From: RYN-230 sp963841695
GTDB taxonomy: Bacteria > Actinomycetota > Actinomycetes > Streptosporangiales > Streptosporangiaceae
NCBI GenBank assembly: GCA_963841695.1
Contig: CAWJDQ010000007.1
Span: 310,001 to 374,000, forward strand
Direction: 5' to 3'
DNA: 64,000 bases
This document shows, in pieces, positions 42,721 through 50,961 of the stretch (positions are counted from its first letter, which is position 1; every line of letters starts with the position of its first letter). Below the pieces are notes generated by a model that saw only the letters and a program-made list of their open reading frames with translations, ran no database searches and was not told where the DNA came from. Made by a program: the position numbers and the translations under genes.

Positions 42721-43479
42721 TCACCGCGCCTTCTCCTGCGTGGCGTCCTGGTCGGGGACCTCGCTTTCCTCGATCGTCCCGCCGAGGTACAGCGCGCGCA
42801 TCTGCGGATTGGCGAGGACCTCGGCGCCGGTGCCCTCCAGCCTGACCCGGCCCGCCTCCATCACCACGCCGTGCGTGGCGAGCTCCAGGCCCGCTCGCAC
42901 GTTCTGCTCCACCAGCAAGATGCTCCGCCCGGCCTGGGCCATGTCCCGCACGCTCGTGTACATCGCCGTGGCCGCGCGCGGCTCGAGCCCCATTGACGGC
43001 TCGTCCAGCACCACCAGGGCGGGATCGAGCATGAGCGCCCGGGCCAGCTCTACCATCCGCTGCTGGCCGCCGGAAAGCTGGCCAGCCCGCTCGCGAGCGC
43101 GCTCACGGACGATCGGGAACTGGTCGCTGACCCCATCCAGGCGGCGGCGCACCAGGGCCTGGTCTTTGATCAGGTAGCCCCCGATCTCCACGTTCTGCTG
43201 CACGGTCAGGTCGGGGAACAGGTTCCGCGACTGCATGACCTGGACGATGCCGGCTTCGAGTACCCGGCGGGGCGAAGCGCCGCCGATCGGCTTATCGCGG
43301 AAGGTGATCGTGCCGACCCGCGGTCGCAGCAGCCCGCTGATCACCTTGAGCAACGTGGACTTCCCGGCACCGTTGGGACCGACCACGCAGGTGATCGCCC
43401 CCTGCTCGACCGTGAGATCGACGCCCCGCAGCACGTCTCCCCCGCCGTAGCCGGCGAACAGCCCGGCGATGGTCAGCAT
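42721..43479 (-). CDS. livF: Branched-chain-amino-acid-type ABC ATPase LivF
   Basis: 252 residues. Walker A VGPNGAGKST, signature LSGGQQRMVELARALM, Walker B LVVLDEPSMGLEP and H-loop-like VEQNV place it in the LivF group. Partner of LivG in energising the importer. It begins just after the livG stop. The C-terminal tail (VPDQDATQEKAR) is longer and charged. The ligand may not be an amino acid; Liv-type systems also carry urea, amides and aromatic acids. Confidence 0.9.
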   Translation of the reverse strand: MLTIAGLFAGYGGGDVLRGVDLTVEQGAITCVVGPNGAGKSTLLKVISGLLRPRVGTITFRDKPIGGASPRRVLEAGIVQVMQSRNLFPDLTVQQNVEIGGYLIKDQALVRRRLDGVSDQFPIVRERARERAGQLSGGQQRMVELARALMLDPALVVLDEPSMGLEPRAATAMYTSVRDMAQAGRSILLVEQNVRAGLELATHGVVMEAGRVRLEGTGAEVLANPQMRALYLGGTIEESEVPDQDATQEKAR

Positions 43480-43480
43480 G

Positions 43481-44230
43481 TCAGCTTCCCTCCTTGGGCC
43501 CGGTGCCGAGATAGGCCTCGAGCACGGCCGGATCCGACCGGACCTGCTCGGGGGGGCCGCCGGTGAGCGCGGATCCCTGGTGCATGACCAGCACGTGGTC
43601 ACACAGCCTCATCACGAATTCCATGTCGTGCTCGACGATGATGAAGGTGACGCCCTCGGAGTTCAGCCTCCGGATCCGGTCGGAGATGTGCCGCAGCAGG
43701 CTGGGGTTGACGCCCCCGGCCGGCTCGTCGAGCAGGATGACCGAGGGCCTGGCCATCGTGATGAAGGCGAACTCCAAGAGCTTCTGCTGGCCATAGGACA
43801 GATCGCCGGCGATCTCCGGCGCCAGCCGGGCCAGGCCGACGAATTCGAGCACTTCCATCGCGCGCTCCCGCTCGTCCGCCGAATCCCAGCCGCGCGCCTG
43901 CGCGACGAACCCCTGCCGCTGGGCGGCGACGTGCACGTTCTCCAGCACGGTGAGCCGGGGGAAGATCCGGGTGATCTGAAAGGTGCGCCCGATCCCCTGC
44001 TCGAAGACCTGGTCCGGCGTGGCGTTGGTGATGTCCTGGCCCCGCAGGCTCACCTGGCCCGAGTCGGGGGTCTCGTAGCCCGTGATCACGTTGAACAATG
44101 TGGTTTTGCCCGACCCGTTCGGGCCGATCAGGCCGTTGATGGCCTTGTCCTCGAACGTCATCGAGCAGCCGGCCAGCGCGCGGATTCCGCCGTAGGACTT
44201 TTTCAGGTCGGTGACCTGGATGACGCTCAT
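43481..44230 (-). CDS. livG: Branched-chain-amino-acid-type ABC ATPase LivG
   Basis: 249 residues. Walker A IGPNGSGKTT, GIGRTFQITRIFPRLTVLEN, signature LSYGQQKLLEFAFITM, Walker B VILLDEPAGGVNP and H-loop VEHDMEFVM are the LivG pattern. The signature reads LSYGQ, as in many LivG proteins. Its ATG at 44230 overlaps the livM stop by 4 bp (ATGA). Confidence 0.9.
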   Translation of the reverse strand: MSVIQVTDLKKSYGGIRALAGCSMTFEDKAINGLIGPNGSGKTTLFNVITGYETPDSGQVSLRGQDITNATPDQVFEQGIGRTFQITRIFPRLTVLENVHVAAQRQGFVAQARGWDSADERERAMEVLEFVGLARLAPEIAGDLSYGQQKLLEFAFITMARPSVILLDEPAGGVNPSLLRHISDRIRRLNSEGVTFIIVEHDMEFVMRLCDHVLVMHQGSALTGGPPEQVRSDPAVLEAYLGTGPKEGS

Positions 44231-45354
44231 GCCCTGCCTTCCTGCGCGGTGCCTGGCCCGGCCGGCCCGGCGCGTGGCCCGGCCTCTTCCGGGCCGGGGT
44301 CGGTCGGCCCGGTGCCTTCCTGCCTGGCGCGGGCCCGGGCCACCAGCCGCCCGCGCCACGCGTTGGTCACACCCGGGACGATGCCGCCGGGCAGCAGCCG
44401 CAAGATGAGGATGAACAGCACGCCGTAGGCGATCAGATACAGGTTGGCGTTGCCGAACTGCAGGTAGAAGTACTGCTGAAGCGGGATGAGCACCAACGCG
44501 CCCAGCACGGGGCCGGACAGGGTGCCGATGCCGCCGACGAAGACGAGGACGGCGACAGCCAGGTCGAAGGTCGGATCGAAGCCGAACTGCGGGTACACCG
44601 AGCCCACGAACGGCGCGTACAGGCCGCCGGCGATCCCGACGAAGAAGGCCGAGGCCGCGTAGGCGATCAGCTTGGTCCGGGTGACCTTGATGCCCAGCCC
44701 GCGGGCCCGGTCCTCGTCGTCACGGATGGCGAACAGCCCCAGCCCGTACTTCGAGCGCCGGATCCACCAGGCCACGCCGCCGGCCACGACCGCGCACAGC
44801 AGCCCGACGTAGTAGAAGGGCATGTTGAAGAAATTGCCGGTCCACGTCGGGAACGGCATGGTCAGGCCGCCTGAGCCGTTGGTGAGCGAGGTGAGGTTGA
44901 AGGCCAGCAGCTGGAAGATGAACATGATCGCGATGGTCAGCACGATGAACGTGTGCTTACGCACCCGCAGCAGCAGGAAGCCGATCGGGATGGAGGCCAG
45001 GGCGGCGACCAGGCCCGCCGCCGGGAGCAGGCCGAACAGGCCCCAGCCCCCGGCCAGGTGGGCGTGGATGGTGATCAGCGCCACGGTGTACTGCCCGATG
45101 CCGTAGTAAGCGGCGTGGCCGATGGAGATGTACCCGGAAAACCCGGAGAACATATTCCAGCCAATCGCCGCGATGAGATAGATCATCGTGAAGACGCCGA
45201 TCGACGTCACGGTCGGGTTGGGGAACACCAGCGGGAACGCGATCAGCAGCACCAGCAGCCCGGCCGTCGCCCCGTACCGCACCGGGCGGGGCGGCCGGTA
45301 GGGAATGTGCTCAGGCGCGGCGGCGCCGACGGGAGCAATCTCGGTAGTGGTCAT
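44227..45354 (-). CDS. livM: Branched-chain-amino-acid-type ABC permease LivM
   Basis: 375 residues with about 9-10 hydrophobic segments. GWNMFSGFSGYISIGHAAYY is the LivM signature; GLFAIRDDEDRARGLGIKVT is the conserved cytoplasmic loop that contacts the ATPases. A Pro/Glu/Gly-rich C-terminal tail of about 45 residues follows the last helix. The ATG at 45354 overlaps the livH stop. Confidence 0.9.
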   Translation of the reverse strand: MTTTEIAPVGAAAPEHIPYRPPRPVRYGATAGLLVLLIAFPLVFPNPTVTSIGVFTMIYLIAAIGWNMFSGFSGYISIGHAAYYGIGQYTVALITIHAHLAGGWGLFGLLPAAGLVAALASIPIGFLLLRVRKHTFIVLTIAIMFIFQLLAFNLTSLTNGSGGLTMPFPTWTGNFFNMPFYYVGLLCAVVAGGVAWWIRRSKYGLGLFAIRDDEDRARGLGIKVTRTKLIAYAASAFFVGIAGGLYAPFVGSVYPQFGFDPTFDLAVAVLVFVGGIGTLSGPVLGALVLIPLQQYFYLQFGNANLYLIAYGVLFILILRLLPGGIVPGVTNAWRGRLVARARARQEGTGPTDPGPEEAGPRAGPAGPGTAQEGRA

Positions 45355-46223
45355 TGCGCGCGCACCGCCATCCGGCCGAAGAGCCCCTGCGGCCGCAAGA
45401 GCAGCACGAGGATCAGCACCAGGTAGAACGTGGTCTGGCCCCACGTCGGTGACCAGACGACTGAGACCACGTCCTCGATGACCAGCATCACGATGGAAGC
45501 CACCAGCGCCCCGCCGAGGCTGCCGAACCCGCCCAGGATGACGATGGCCAGCAGCCGGGAGATGAGGTCGTAGGAGCTGGCGGCGTCGAAGGAGTTGGTC
45601 GAGCCGAAGACCATGCCGCCTGCCGCGGCCAGCGAGACCCCGATGCCGAGGGTGAAGGCGGAGATCCGGTCGACGTCGAGTCCCACCATCCTGGCCGCGG
45701 TCGGGTTCTGCGTGGTCGCGCGCAGGTTGCGGCCGAACCTGGTCCGGTACAGCAGCCAGTACAGCGCGCTGAGCAGGACCACCGCCATCGCGAACGACAG
45801 GAGGTAGATGACGGGAAAGATCAGCGAGCCGACCTGGACCGAGGAGTTGACGTAGGAGGTAGTGGTCTGCACCAGGTTGCTGGTGAAGATGAGGTCGAGG
45901 ATTCCCTCGATGACCGTGCCCACCGCGAACATGGTGAGCAGGGACATGATCACCCGGTCGCCCTTGATCGGCTTGATCATGGTCCAGTAGATGACCACGC
46001 CGACCACGAACATGGCCGGCAGCGTGATGAGCAGGCCGACGAACGGGTCGATGTGCAGGTGCGAGTACAGGGCATAGCTGAGGTAGGCGCCGAGCACCAC
46101 GAGGATGCCCTGCGCGAAGTTGACGATTTCCATCACGCCGAACACCAGCGTCAGGCCGGCGGCCATCAGCGCGTAGAACCCGCCGATCAGGATGCCGTCG
46201 ATGATGGCCTGCAGGATCAGCAC
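45351..46223 (-). CDS. livH: Branched-chain-amino-acid-type ABC permease LivH
   Basis: 290 residues with eight hydrophobic segments. IDGILIGGFYALMAAGLTLV and FGVMEIVNFAQGILVVLGAY are the LivH hallmark; LRATTQNPTAARMVGLDVDR is the ATPase-contact loop. It forms the translocation path with LivM. Upstream, a hairpin at 46280-46313 separates it from the binding-protein gene. Confidence 0.9.
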   Translation of the reverse strand: MLILQAIIDGILIGGFYALMAAGLTLVFGVMEIVNFAQGILVVLGAYLSYALYSHLHIDPFVGLLITLPAMFVVGVVIYWTMIKPIKGDRVIMSLLTMFAVGTVIEGILDLIFTSNLVQTTTSYVNSSVQVGSLIFPVIYLLSFAMAVVLLSALYWLLYRTRFGRNLRATTQNPTAARMVGLDVDRISAFTLGIGVSLAAAGGMVFGSTNSFDAASSYDLISRLLAIVILGGFGSLGGALVASIVMLVIEDVVSVVWSPTWGQTTFYLVLILVLLLRPQGLFGRMAVRAQ

Positions 46224-46279
46224 GGTTTTGCTCCCACCCTAGAAACCCTCCGAGCTCCGGCACTTCGCCGCAGGCGGCC

Positions 46280-46313
46280 CTCCCGGTGCGGCCCGGGAAG
46301 GCCGCACCGGGAG
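46280..46313. terminator. 14-bp hairpin between the binding-protein gene and livH
   Basis: CTCCCGGTGCGGCC and GGCCGCACCGGGAG surround CGGGAA. In the transcript it follows the binding-protein stop by 13 bases. Such hairpins usually lower expression of the membrane genes relative to the abundant binding protein or protect the upstream message. Confidence 0.7.
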
Positions 46314-46326
46314 TTACCGCCCCGGC

Positions 46327-47601
46327 TCACGGCGTCTGGCCCCAGGGGGTCTTGACGGCCTGGATCGGCTTCGGGCTCCCGACGTCGGTGGGCAGCACGT
46401 CGACCAGCTGGCTGTTCTGCCACTGGAACACGTACGGGGTCGCCGCCTTGTTCTCGCCGTCGGAGGCGAACTGCACCGGGCCCTGGACGCTCTCGAACCT
46501 GGCGCCGGACTGGAGATAGGCGTTGAGTTTGGCGTTGCTCGTGCTCTTGATGTGATCGACCGCCTGGGTCAGCACCTGCCCGGTGGAGAAAGACTCGGCG
46601 ACATCCGCGCTGATGTTGGCCGCCGTGCCGCCGAACATCTTCAGGTACAACGCCACCATCTGGCTGTTCTGGTAGAAGGTGGAGCCGGGGTACCAGGTGT
46701 TCGGGACCATGAGGTCCTGCGTGTTCTTGGCCCCGACCGCCTTGACGAAGGCGGCACCCTGGTCCGGCCCGGAGGCCTCAATCAGGATCTTGGGGTTGTA
46801 GTGGTCCTGGATGAAGTCCTGGATGAAGGCGTAACCGTCGGGCGGCATCGTGCCGAGCACGACCACGGACGCCTTGGATGCGGCGATCGCCGACGCGATC
46901 GGCGTGTAGTCGGTCGTTTCCAGCGGGTACAGCTTGTAGACGGCACTGGTGAAACCGTGCGCGGTCAGGTAACTGCGCGCGCCGTCCAGCTCTGGCTGCA
47001 GGAACGGGTCGGTCATCGATGCGTAGGCCACCGGCTCGGGCTTGTGGGTGGCGACCAGCCACTTGGCGAAGGTGATCATCTGATACTTGGCCGACGCGCT
47101 CACGTCGTAGACGCTGTGCAGGCCCTGCTGGAACACTGACGGGCCGCCGCCGATCCCCTCGAGCATCACGTAGTTGTATCGGTGCGCAATGACGGACGCC
47201 GGCTTGGTCAGCAGCGTGGAGTAGGGCCCGAGCACGAAGTCCACATGGTTGACCGTGATGAGCTTCTGGTAGTTCGTGACGACCTGGGTGGGGCTGGATC
47301 CGTCGGACAGGAACTGCAGCTTGATCTTCCGCCCGAGGATGCCGCCGTGCGCGTTCTGGAACGCCGCCCAGGTCTCGTAGCCTTGCTTGGTGGCCAGGCC
47401 GTCCCCGGAGAAGTCGCCTGACAGCGAGACCGAGACGCCGATGGTGATCGGCCCGGATGAACTCCCTGAGCTGCCGGACGAGGATGCGCCGCAGGCGGCC
47501 ACGAGGAGGGTCGCCACGCCCGCCGCCAGCCATCCGGCTGTTCTGCCTGGTTTCAGCGCCGACGGCCAGCGAGCTGCCGCCGCGCCATGTGTCTTCAGCA
47601 C
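46327..47601 (-). CDS. Liv-type ABC substrate-binding lipoprotein
   Basis: 424 residues. The signal peptide ends in LLVAACGASSS (lipobox Cys about 36) and is followed by a Ser/Gly linker. ITIGVSVSLSGDFSGDG and YETWAAFQNAHGGILGRKIK are the start of the type I periplasmic binding fold of the LivK/amide-binding group. The GTG start at 47601 has AGGAGG upstream. The transport unit it opens is inside the catabolic island, so its ligand is probably the island substrate rather than leucine (inference). Confidence 0.88.
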   Translation of the reverse strand: MLKTHGAAAARWPSALKPGRTAGWLAAGVATLLVAACGASSSGSSGSSSGPITIGVSVSLSGDFSGDGLATKQGYETWAAFQNAHGGILGRKIKLQFLSDGSSPTQVVTNYQKLITVNHVDFVLGPYSTLLTKPASVIAHRYNYVMLEGIGGGPSVFQQGLHSVYDVSASAKYQMITFAKWLVATHKPEPVAYASMTDPFLQPELDGARSYLTAHGFTSAVYKLYPLETTDYTPIASAIAASKASVVVLGTMPPDGYAFIQDFIQDHYNPKILIEASGPDQGAAFVKAVGAKNTQDLMVPNTWYPGSTFYQNSQMVALYLKMFGGTAANISADVAESFSTGQVLTQAVDHIKSTSNAKLNAYLQSGARFESVQGPVQFASDGENKAATPYVFQWQNSQLVDVLPTDVGSPKPIQAVKTPWGQTP

Positions 47602-47665
47602 AAGTGATCAACCTCCTGAGGGATACCGGCTAGTCGGCCAGCCGGTGACCAGCGACAACTGGCGC

Positions 47666-48067
47666 TCAGCGAGCGGGCGCCCACGTGCAGCGGTCTCCCG
47701 CCACGGTCCATACGGTGTCGGTCGGCGGCGGTGCCCAGAACTCCAGGAACGAGAACTCCTCCGGTGAGTCGTTCTCGAACCAGTGGACCTCGCCGGGAGC
47801 GACAAGTGCGCTCATCCCCGCCTCCAGCCGGACCGGCCCGGCCGTCGTATGCAGCAGGCCAGTGCCGGTCAGGACCCAGAAGACGTGCGAGCAGTTCTCG
47901 TGATAATGGGCAGCAGCTGTGTCACCCGGGTGATAGATAATCCGGTCGGCGCGCAGTAACCCGGCGCCGACGGGCACGTTTTCCGTGACCAGATCCAGCC
48001 GGTCACGGGTGTCGCGGGTGGAGGTCAGATGCGGCAGATCGCCGACGGGAAAGAGCTTTACTGGCAT
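47666..48067 (-). CDS. Cupin-domain protein 1
   Basis: 133 residues forming a single cupin barrel. HYHENCSHVFWVLTGTG is motif 1 with His/His/Glu-type ligands (H-Y-H, with the third ligand less clear) and LVAPGEVHWFEN is motif 2 with its His. A metal-binding isomerase, dioxygenase or sensor role is possible. The ATG at 48067 is preferred to an upstream one at 48100 because homology starts with MPVKLFPVGDLPHL. Two operator-like sites lie upstream at 48325 and 48486. Confidence 0.75.
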   Translation of the reverse strand: MPVKLFPVGDLPHLTSTRDTRDRLDLVTENVPVGAGLLRADRIIYHPGDTAAAHYHENCSHVFWVLTGTGLLHTTAGPVRLEAGMSALVAPGEVHWFENDSPEEFSFLEFWAPPPTDTVWTVAGDRCTWAPAR

Positions 48068-48324
48068 AGCGCCATGCCTCTCCGGATTATCCAGTAGCAA
48101 TGCTCGTCATTGGGCACGTAGCCGGAAGGAACTTCCGGACCCCGGGCACGGCCATTGACCGGACGGCTTCCCCCCGTGGGCCCGGCCCTCCGGCATGGCC
48201 GGAGTACCGGGCTCACGGCGGCACCGCAAAGGACTCGCCGGGCAGGCTGGCTATACGTTCCGCCGCCGGCGCATACTCGCGGTAATCCGCTCTAAGTGCC
48301 GTGTATTGTGTCGCATCCGCTTAA

Positions 48325-48338
48325 ATCAATCGATTGCA
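48325..48338. promoter_or_regulatory. Operator-like palindrome, island site C (degenerate)
   Basis: ATCAATCGATTGCA: the right arm TTGCA is intact, the left arm has two changes; the centre CAATCGATTG is itself a perfect palindrome. Confidence 0.4.
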
Positions 48339-48485
48339 GCAATGCTACGATTCGCCCGGTAGCGTGTCAATGATCAGAAAGAAAAGCATCGCCGGCAGCT
48401 GCATTCACCAGCAAAATGCCTGGTCACGGTGGGTGAGACGAACGCTGGACGGCCGGGGCCGCCCACTGCCGACTGCCCGGCCGCA

Positions 48486-48499
48486 TGCAATCCATTGCA
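48486..48499. promoter_or_regulatory. Operator-like palindrome, island site B
   Basis: TGCAATCCATTGCA: perfect TGCAA/TTGCA arms, in fact six-base arms TGCAAT/ATTGCA around CC. Upstream of cupin 1. Confidence 0.6.
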
Positions 48500-48505
48500 C
48501 AGTAG

Positions 48506-48544
48506 TTACCCTGAGTAATTACCCGGAGTAAATACTCAGGGTAA
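48506..48544. promoter_or_regulatory. Inverted repeat TTACCCTGAGTA / TACTCAGGGTAA
   Basis: Perfect 12-bp arms (48506-48517 and 48533-48544) with a 15-bp spacer that itself contains ATTACCC; GTAATTACC-like words recur three times. Its AT-rich make-up suggests an operator or a promoter rather than a terminator. Confidence 0.5.
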
Positions 48545-48650
48545 TTACCCCGGGCTGCAGCACCACGGCCGCCGCGACGCAGAGCCGGCGGCCGCTCAGT
48601 CAGCCGGCTGAACGTGCCGCTGCGCTTCGCCCGGCCCCCGGCCAGTTCAG

Positions 48651-48986
48651 TTATGCGACCGCCGACTGGGCCAGCACGCATTCCAGGCCGTCCGGGCAGG
48701 CGGTGAGCAGGATCTCAGTCGCCGGGCTGAGCCACAGCATGCTTTCCCGCTCCAGCGGGTACCGCTCCTCGCCGACCTGCGCCGTGCCCGAGCCGGCGGC
48801 CACGTAGACCATCGCCTCCTCGGCCGCGATCGGAACCGCGGGCATGCCGGCCGCGGGGGCGAGCGTGAACAGGCGGGCCTGCATCCCGACCGGCGCGCCG
48901 AAGGCGGCCGGGCCTGCGCAGACCGTCTCGGTCCAGCCGGCTCCCTGCCGGGTGGTCATCTCGCTGCGGTGGCGCACGACTGGCAT
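48651..48986 (-). CDS. Cupin-domain protein 2
   Basis: 111 residues. RLFTLAPAAGMPAVPIAAEE and MVYVAAGSGTAQVGEERYPL give the cupin strands and ESMLWLSPATEILL the second motif. The histidines usual in motif 1 are absent, so it may not bind metal in the usual way. The ATG at 48986 is chosen over an upstream one at 49034, which overlaps the dehydrogenase gene. Probably the end of an operon running from the ThDP enzyme gene. Confidence 0.65.
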   Translation of the reverse strand: MPVVRHRSEMTTRQGAGWTETVCAGPAAFGAPVGMQARLFTLAPAAGMPAVPIAAEEAMVYVAAGSGTAQVGEERYPLERESMLWLSPATEILLTACPDGLECVLAQSAVA

Positions 48987-49030
48987 CTCGCTGGCTCCTG
49001 GGTGAGCCGGCCTGGGGCAGGCCGGGAGGG

Positions 49031-50098
49031 TCACATGGTGACGATCGGGCGGATGGCCTCGCGCCGCTCCAGCATGGCGTAGGCGGTCGCGACATCCTTG
49101 AGCGGATACTGGTGGCTGGTGAGTGGATCGGTGTTGATGACCCCGGCGGCGAGCAGCGAGATCATCGCCGGGTAGGCACCCGGGCTGGATCGCACGCCGA
49201 GTACGTCGAGCTCGTCCAGGGTCACGGCGTCAACCGGGAGCTCCGCAGTCTGGCCCCCGGCCAGCCCGAGCAGCGCGACCTTCCCGCCGCGGCGGACCGA
49301 CCGCAGCGCCTGCGCCACGACCGGCGGGCTGCCAGAACAGTCGAACACGCAGTCGGCGCCCCGGCCCCCCGTGGCCGCGCGGATGGCCGGGACGGGGTCG
49401 GCCTGCCCGTAGTCCACCAGGTCGGTAGCGCCGAGCTCACCCGCCGTCACCAGCCGCTGGCCCCGGCCGACCATGATGAGCTGGGTGGCCCCGGCCGCCT
49501 TCGCCACCTGCAGCATCAGCAGGCCGAGCAGCCCGGGCCCGAACACGGCGACGGCGGCCCCTGGCCCCAGTGCTGCTCTGCGCACCGCGTGCACGGTCAG
49601 CGCACCCTGGTTGACCAGCGCCGCGGCGGCGTTGCTGACCTGCTGCGGCACCTTGTGCAGGGCAGTCGCGGGCCGCACGGCGTATTCGGCCAGCGCTCCC
49701 GGCGCGGTGTGCCCGTACAGCCGGAATCCGGGCTCCCTGACCCGCTCGCACAGGTTGTAGCGACCGCTCCGGCACATCGGGCACTCGCCGCAGCCGGTAT
49801 GGTTCTCCGCCACGATGCGGTCCCCGACCGCCAGACCGCTTCGCTCGGTTCCGGGCCCCAGCGCGGCCACCTCGCCGGACCATTCGTGACCGATGATGAA
49901 TGGCAGTTCCGGCGGCCAGGTGCCCTGGTAGGCGCCCTGCACGATCTTCAGGTCCGTGCCGCAGATCCCGCACGCCCGGACCCGGCACAAGACCTCCCCC
50001 GGCCCGGCGGCCGGGACAGGCACCTCGTCCAGCTCAAGCCGGCCGAACTCGCGCAGCAGGGCCGCCTGCATCAGCGCCGGGACACGCGCGTCGCTCAC
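49031..50098 (-). CDS. Zinc-dependent alcohol dehydrogenase (MDR)
   Basis: 355 residues. CGICGTDLKIVQG has the catalytic-zinc Cys, IIGHEWSGEV the His-Glu pair, and GCGECPMCRSGRYNLC the four cysteines of the structural zinc. The Rossmann motif AVFGPGLLGLLML follows. It resembles threonine/sorbitol dehydrogenases and likely oxidises a polar secondary alcohol with NAD+. Its ATG overlaps the creatininase stop by 4 bp, so they are co-translated. Confidence 0.88.
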   Translation of the reverse strand: MSDARVPALMQAALLREFGRLELDEVPVPAAGPGEVLCRVRACGICGTDLKIVQGAYQGTWPPELPFIIGHEWSGEVAALGPGTERSGLAVGDRIVAENHTGCGECPMCRSGRYNLCERVREPGFRLYGHTAPGALAEYAVRPATALHKVPQQVSNAAAALVNQGALTVHAVRRAALGPGAAVAVFGPGLLGLLMLQVAKAAGATQLIMVGRGQRLVTAGELGATDLVDYGQADPVPAIRAATGGRGADCVFDCSGSPPVVAQALRSVRRGGKVALLGLAGGQTAELPVDAVTLDELDVLGVRSSPGAYPAMISLLAAGVINTDPLTSHQYPLKDVATAYAMLERREAIRPIVTM

Positions 50099-50961
50099 TG
50101 GGCCGCCCCGGCCTCGGCGGCGGTCACGGCCCCGTCACCGGGGACGGGGTGCCCGGGACCGGCGGGGGACGCGAGTGCGGCCCAGATCTCCCGGGCCCGC
50201 TGCACCACGTAGTCGGCGACGGCCTCGGCGATCTCCTCGGCCCGGGCCTGCCCCGCCCGGGCCGGCTGGCCGTACCAGCCGGTCGGCGCGATGTCGCGGA
50301 AGTCGCTGAGCACCGGGTAGACGTCGGGGCGCCGGTACAGTCCGTGGGCGGCCTCGCCTGCTGCGTAATCGCTGGGCTCGGTAGCCTCGTCCAGCCGGAC
50401 CAGGTCCGCGTCGTAGGCCAGTACTGCGGCCGTCTCCATCGCCCCGGCGTGCGTGAACTCCATCTCGCCGGGATAGTGGCTGCTCGTGATCACGTGCGCT
50501 TCGGCGACCACGATCTGCACGCCGTGCTGCTGCTGGGCCGAGCTGGCCGCCAGCCGCAGGGTGGGCGAGTTGCCCTCGTGCCAGTTGACGATGACGATCC
50601 GTTCCGCCCCCGCCGCCCGGAGGCCGCCGCAGATGTTAACCACGATCGCGGCCAGGGTGGCCGGAGCCAGGGTCAGCGAGCCCGGCCAGGGCAGGTGGTA
50701 CGGGGCGATTCCCACTGAGCCCAGGGACGCCACCACGGTATCGAGCCGCTGCGCGACGCGCTCGGCGATGGACAGCGCGGCGAACGCGTCGGTGCCGAGC
50801 GGCAGATGGCCGCCGTGCTGCTCGACGCTGCCGGTCGCGATGACCGCGGTCCCGCTGCCCGCGAGCAGCCTGGCTGCGGCGGGCTGGGACAGGCGCTCCA
50901 GAAGACGCTCGGGATGACGGGGCATGACGGGTTCAGCCTCCATATCCGGCCGACGTGCCAT
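50095..50961 (-). CDS. Creatininase-family amidohydrolase
   Basis: 288 residues. Metal-binding residues of the family are present: Glu and His in ATGSVEQHGGHLPLGTD, Asp in the same segment, His in VNWHEGNSP, and Glu in HAGAMETAA. These enzymes open cyclic amides (creatinine) or hydrolyse formamides and small peptides. Presence in a catabolic island with a Liv-type importer suggests an amide or lactam in the pathway. There are no mycofactocin genes nearby, so it is unlikely to be MftE. Confidence 0.85.
   Translation of the reverse strand: MARRPDMEAEPVMPRHPERLLERLSQPAAARLLAGSGTAVIATGSVEQHGGHLPLGTDAFAALSIAERVAQRLDTVVASLGSVGIAPYHLPWPGSLTLAPATLAAIVVNICGGLRAAGAERIVIVNWHEGNSPTLRLAASSAQQQHGVQIVVAEAHVITSSHYPGEMEFTHAGAMETAAVLAYDADLVRLDEATEPSDYAAGEAAHGLYRRPDVYPVLSDFRDIAPTGWYGQPARAGQARAEEIAEAVADYVVQRAREIWAALASPAGPGHPVPGDGAVTAAEAGAAQ

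Larger units (their letters stand above)
48068..48650. other. Gene-free, AT-richer regulatory region
   Basis: About 580 bp without a supported gene, in contrast to the tight packing around it. It holds two TGCAA-type dyads and a 12-bp inverted repeat, listed separately. AT content rises markedly between 48290 and 48550. Small open frames here have no family features. Confidence 0.55.

Noticed and set aside
50095..50961. Mycofactocin MftE peptidase
   Set aside because: No mycofactocin precursor or radical SAM genes are nearby; the context is catabolic.
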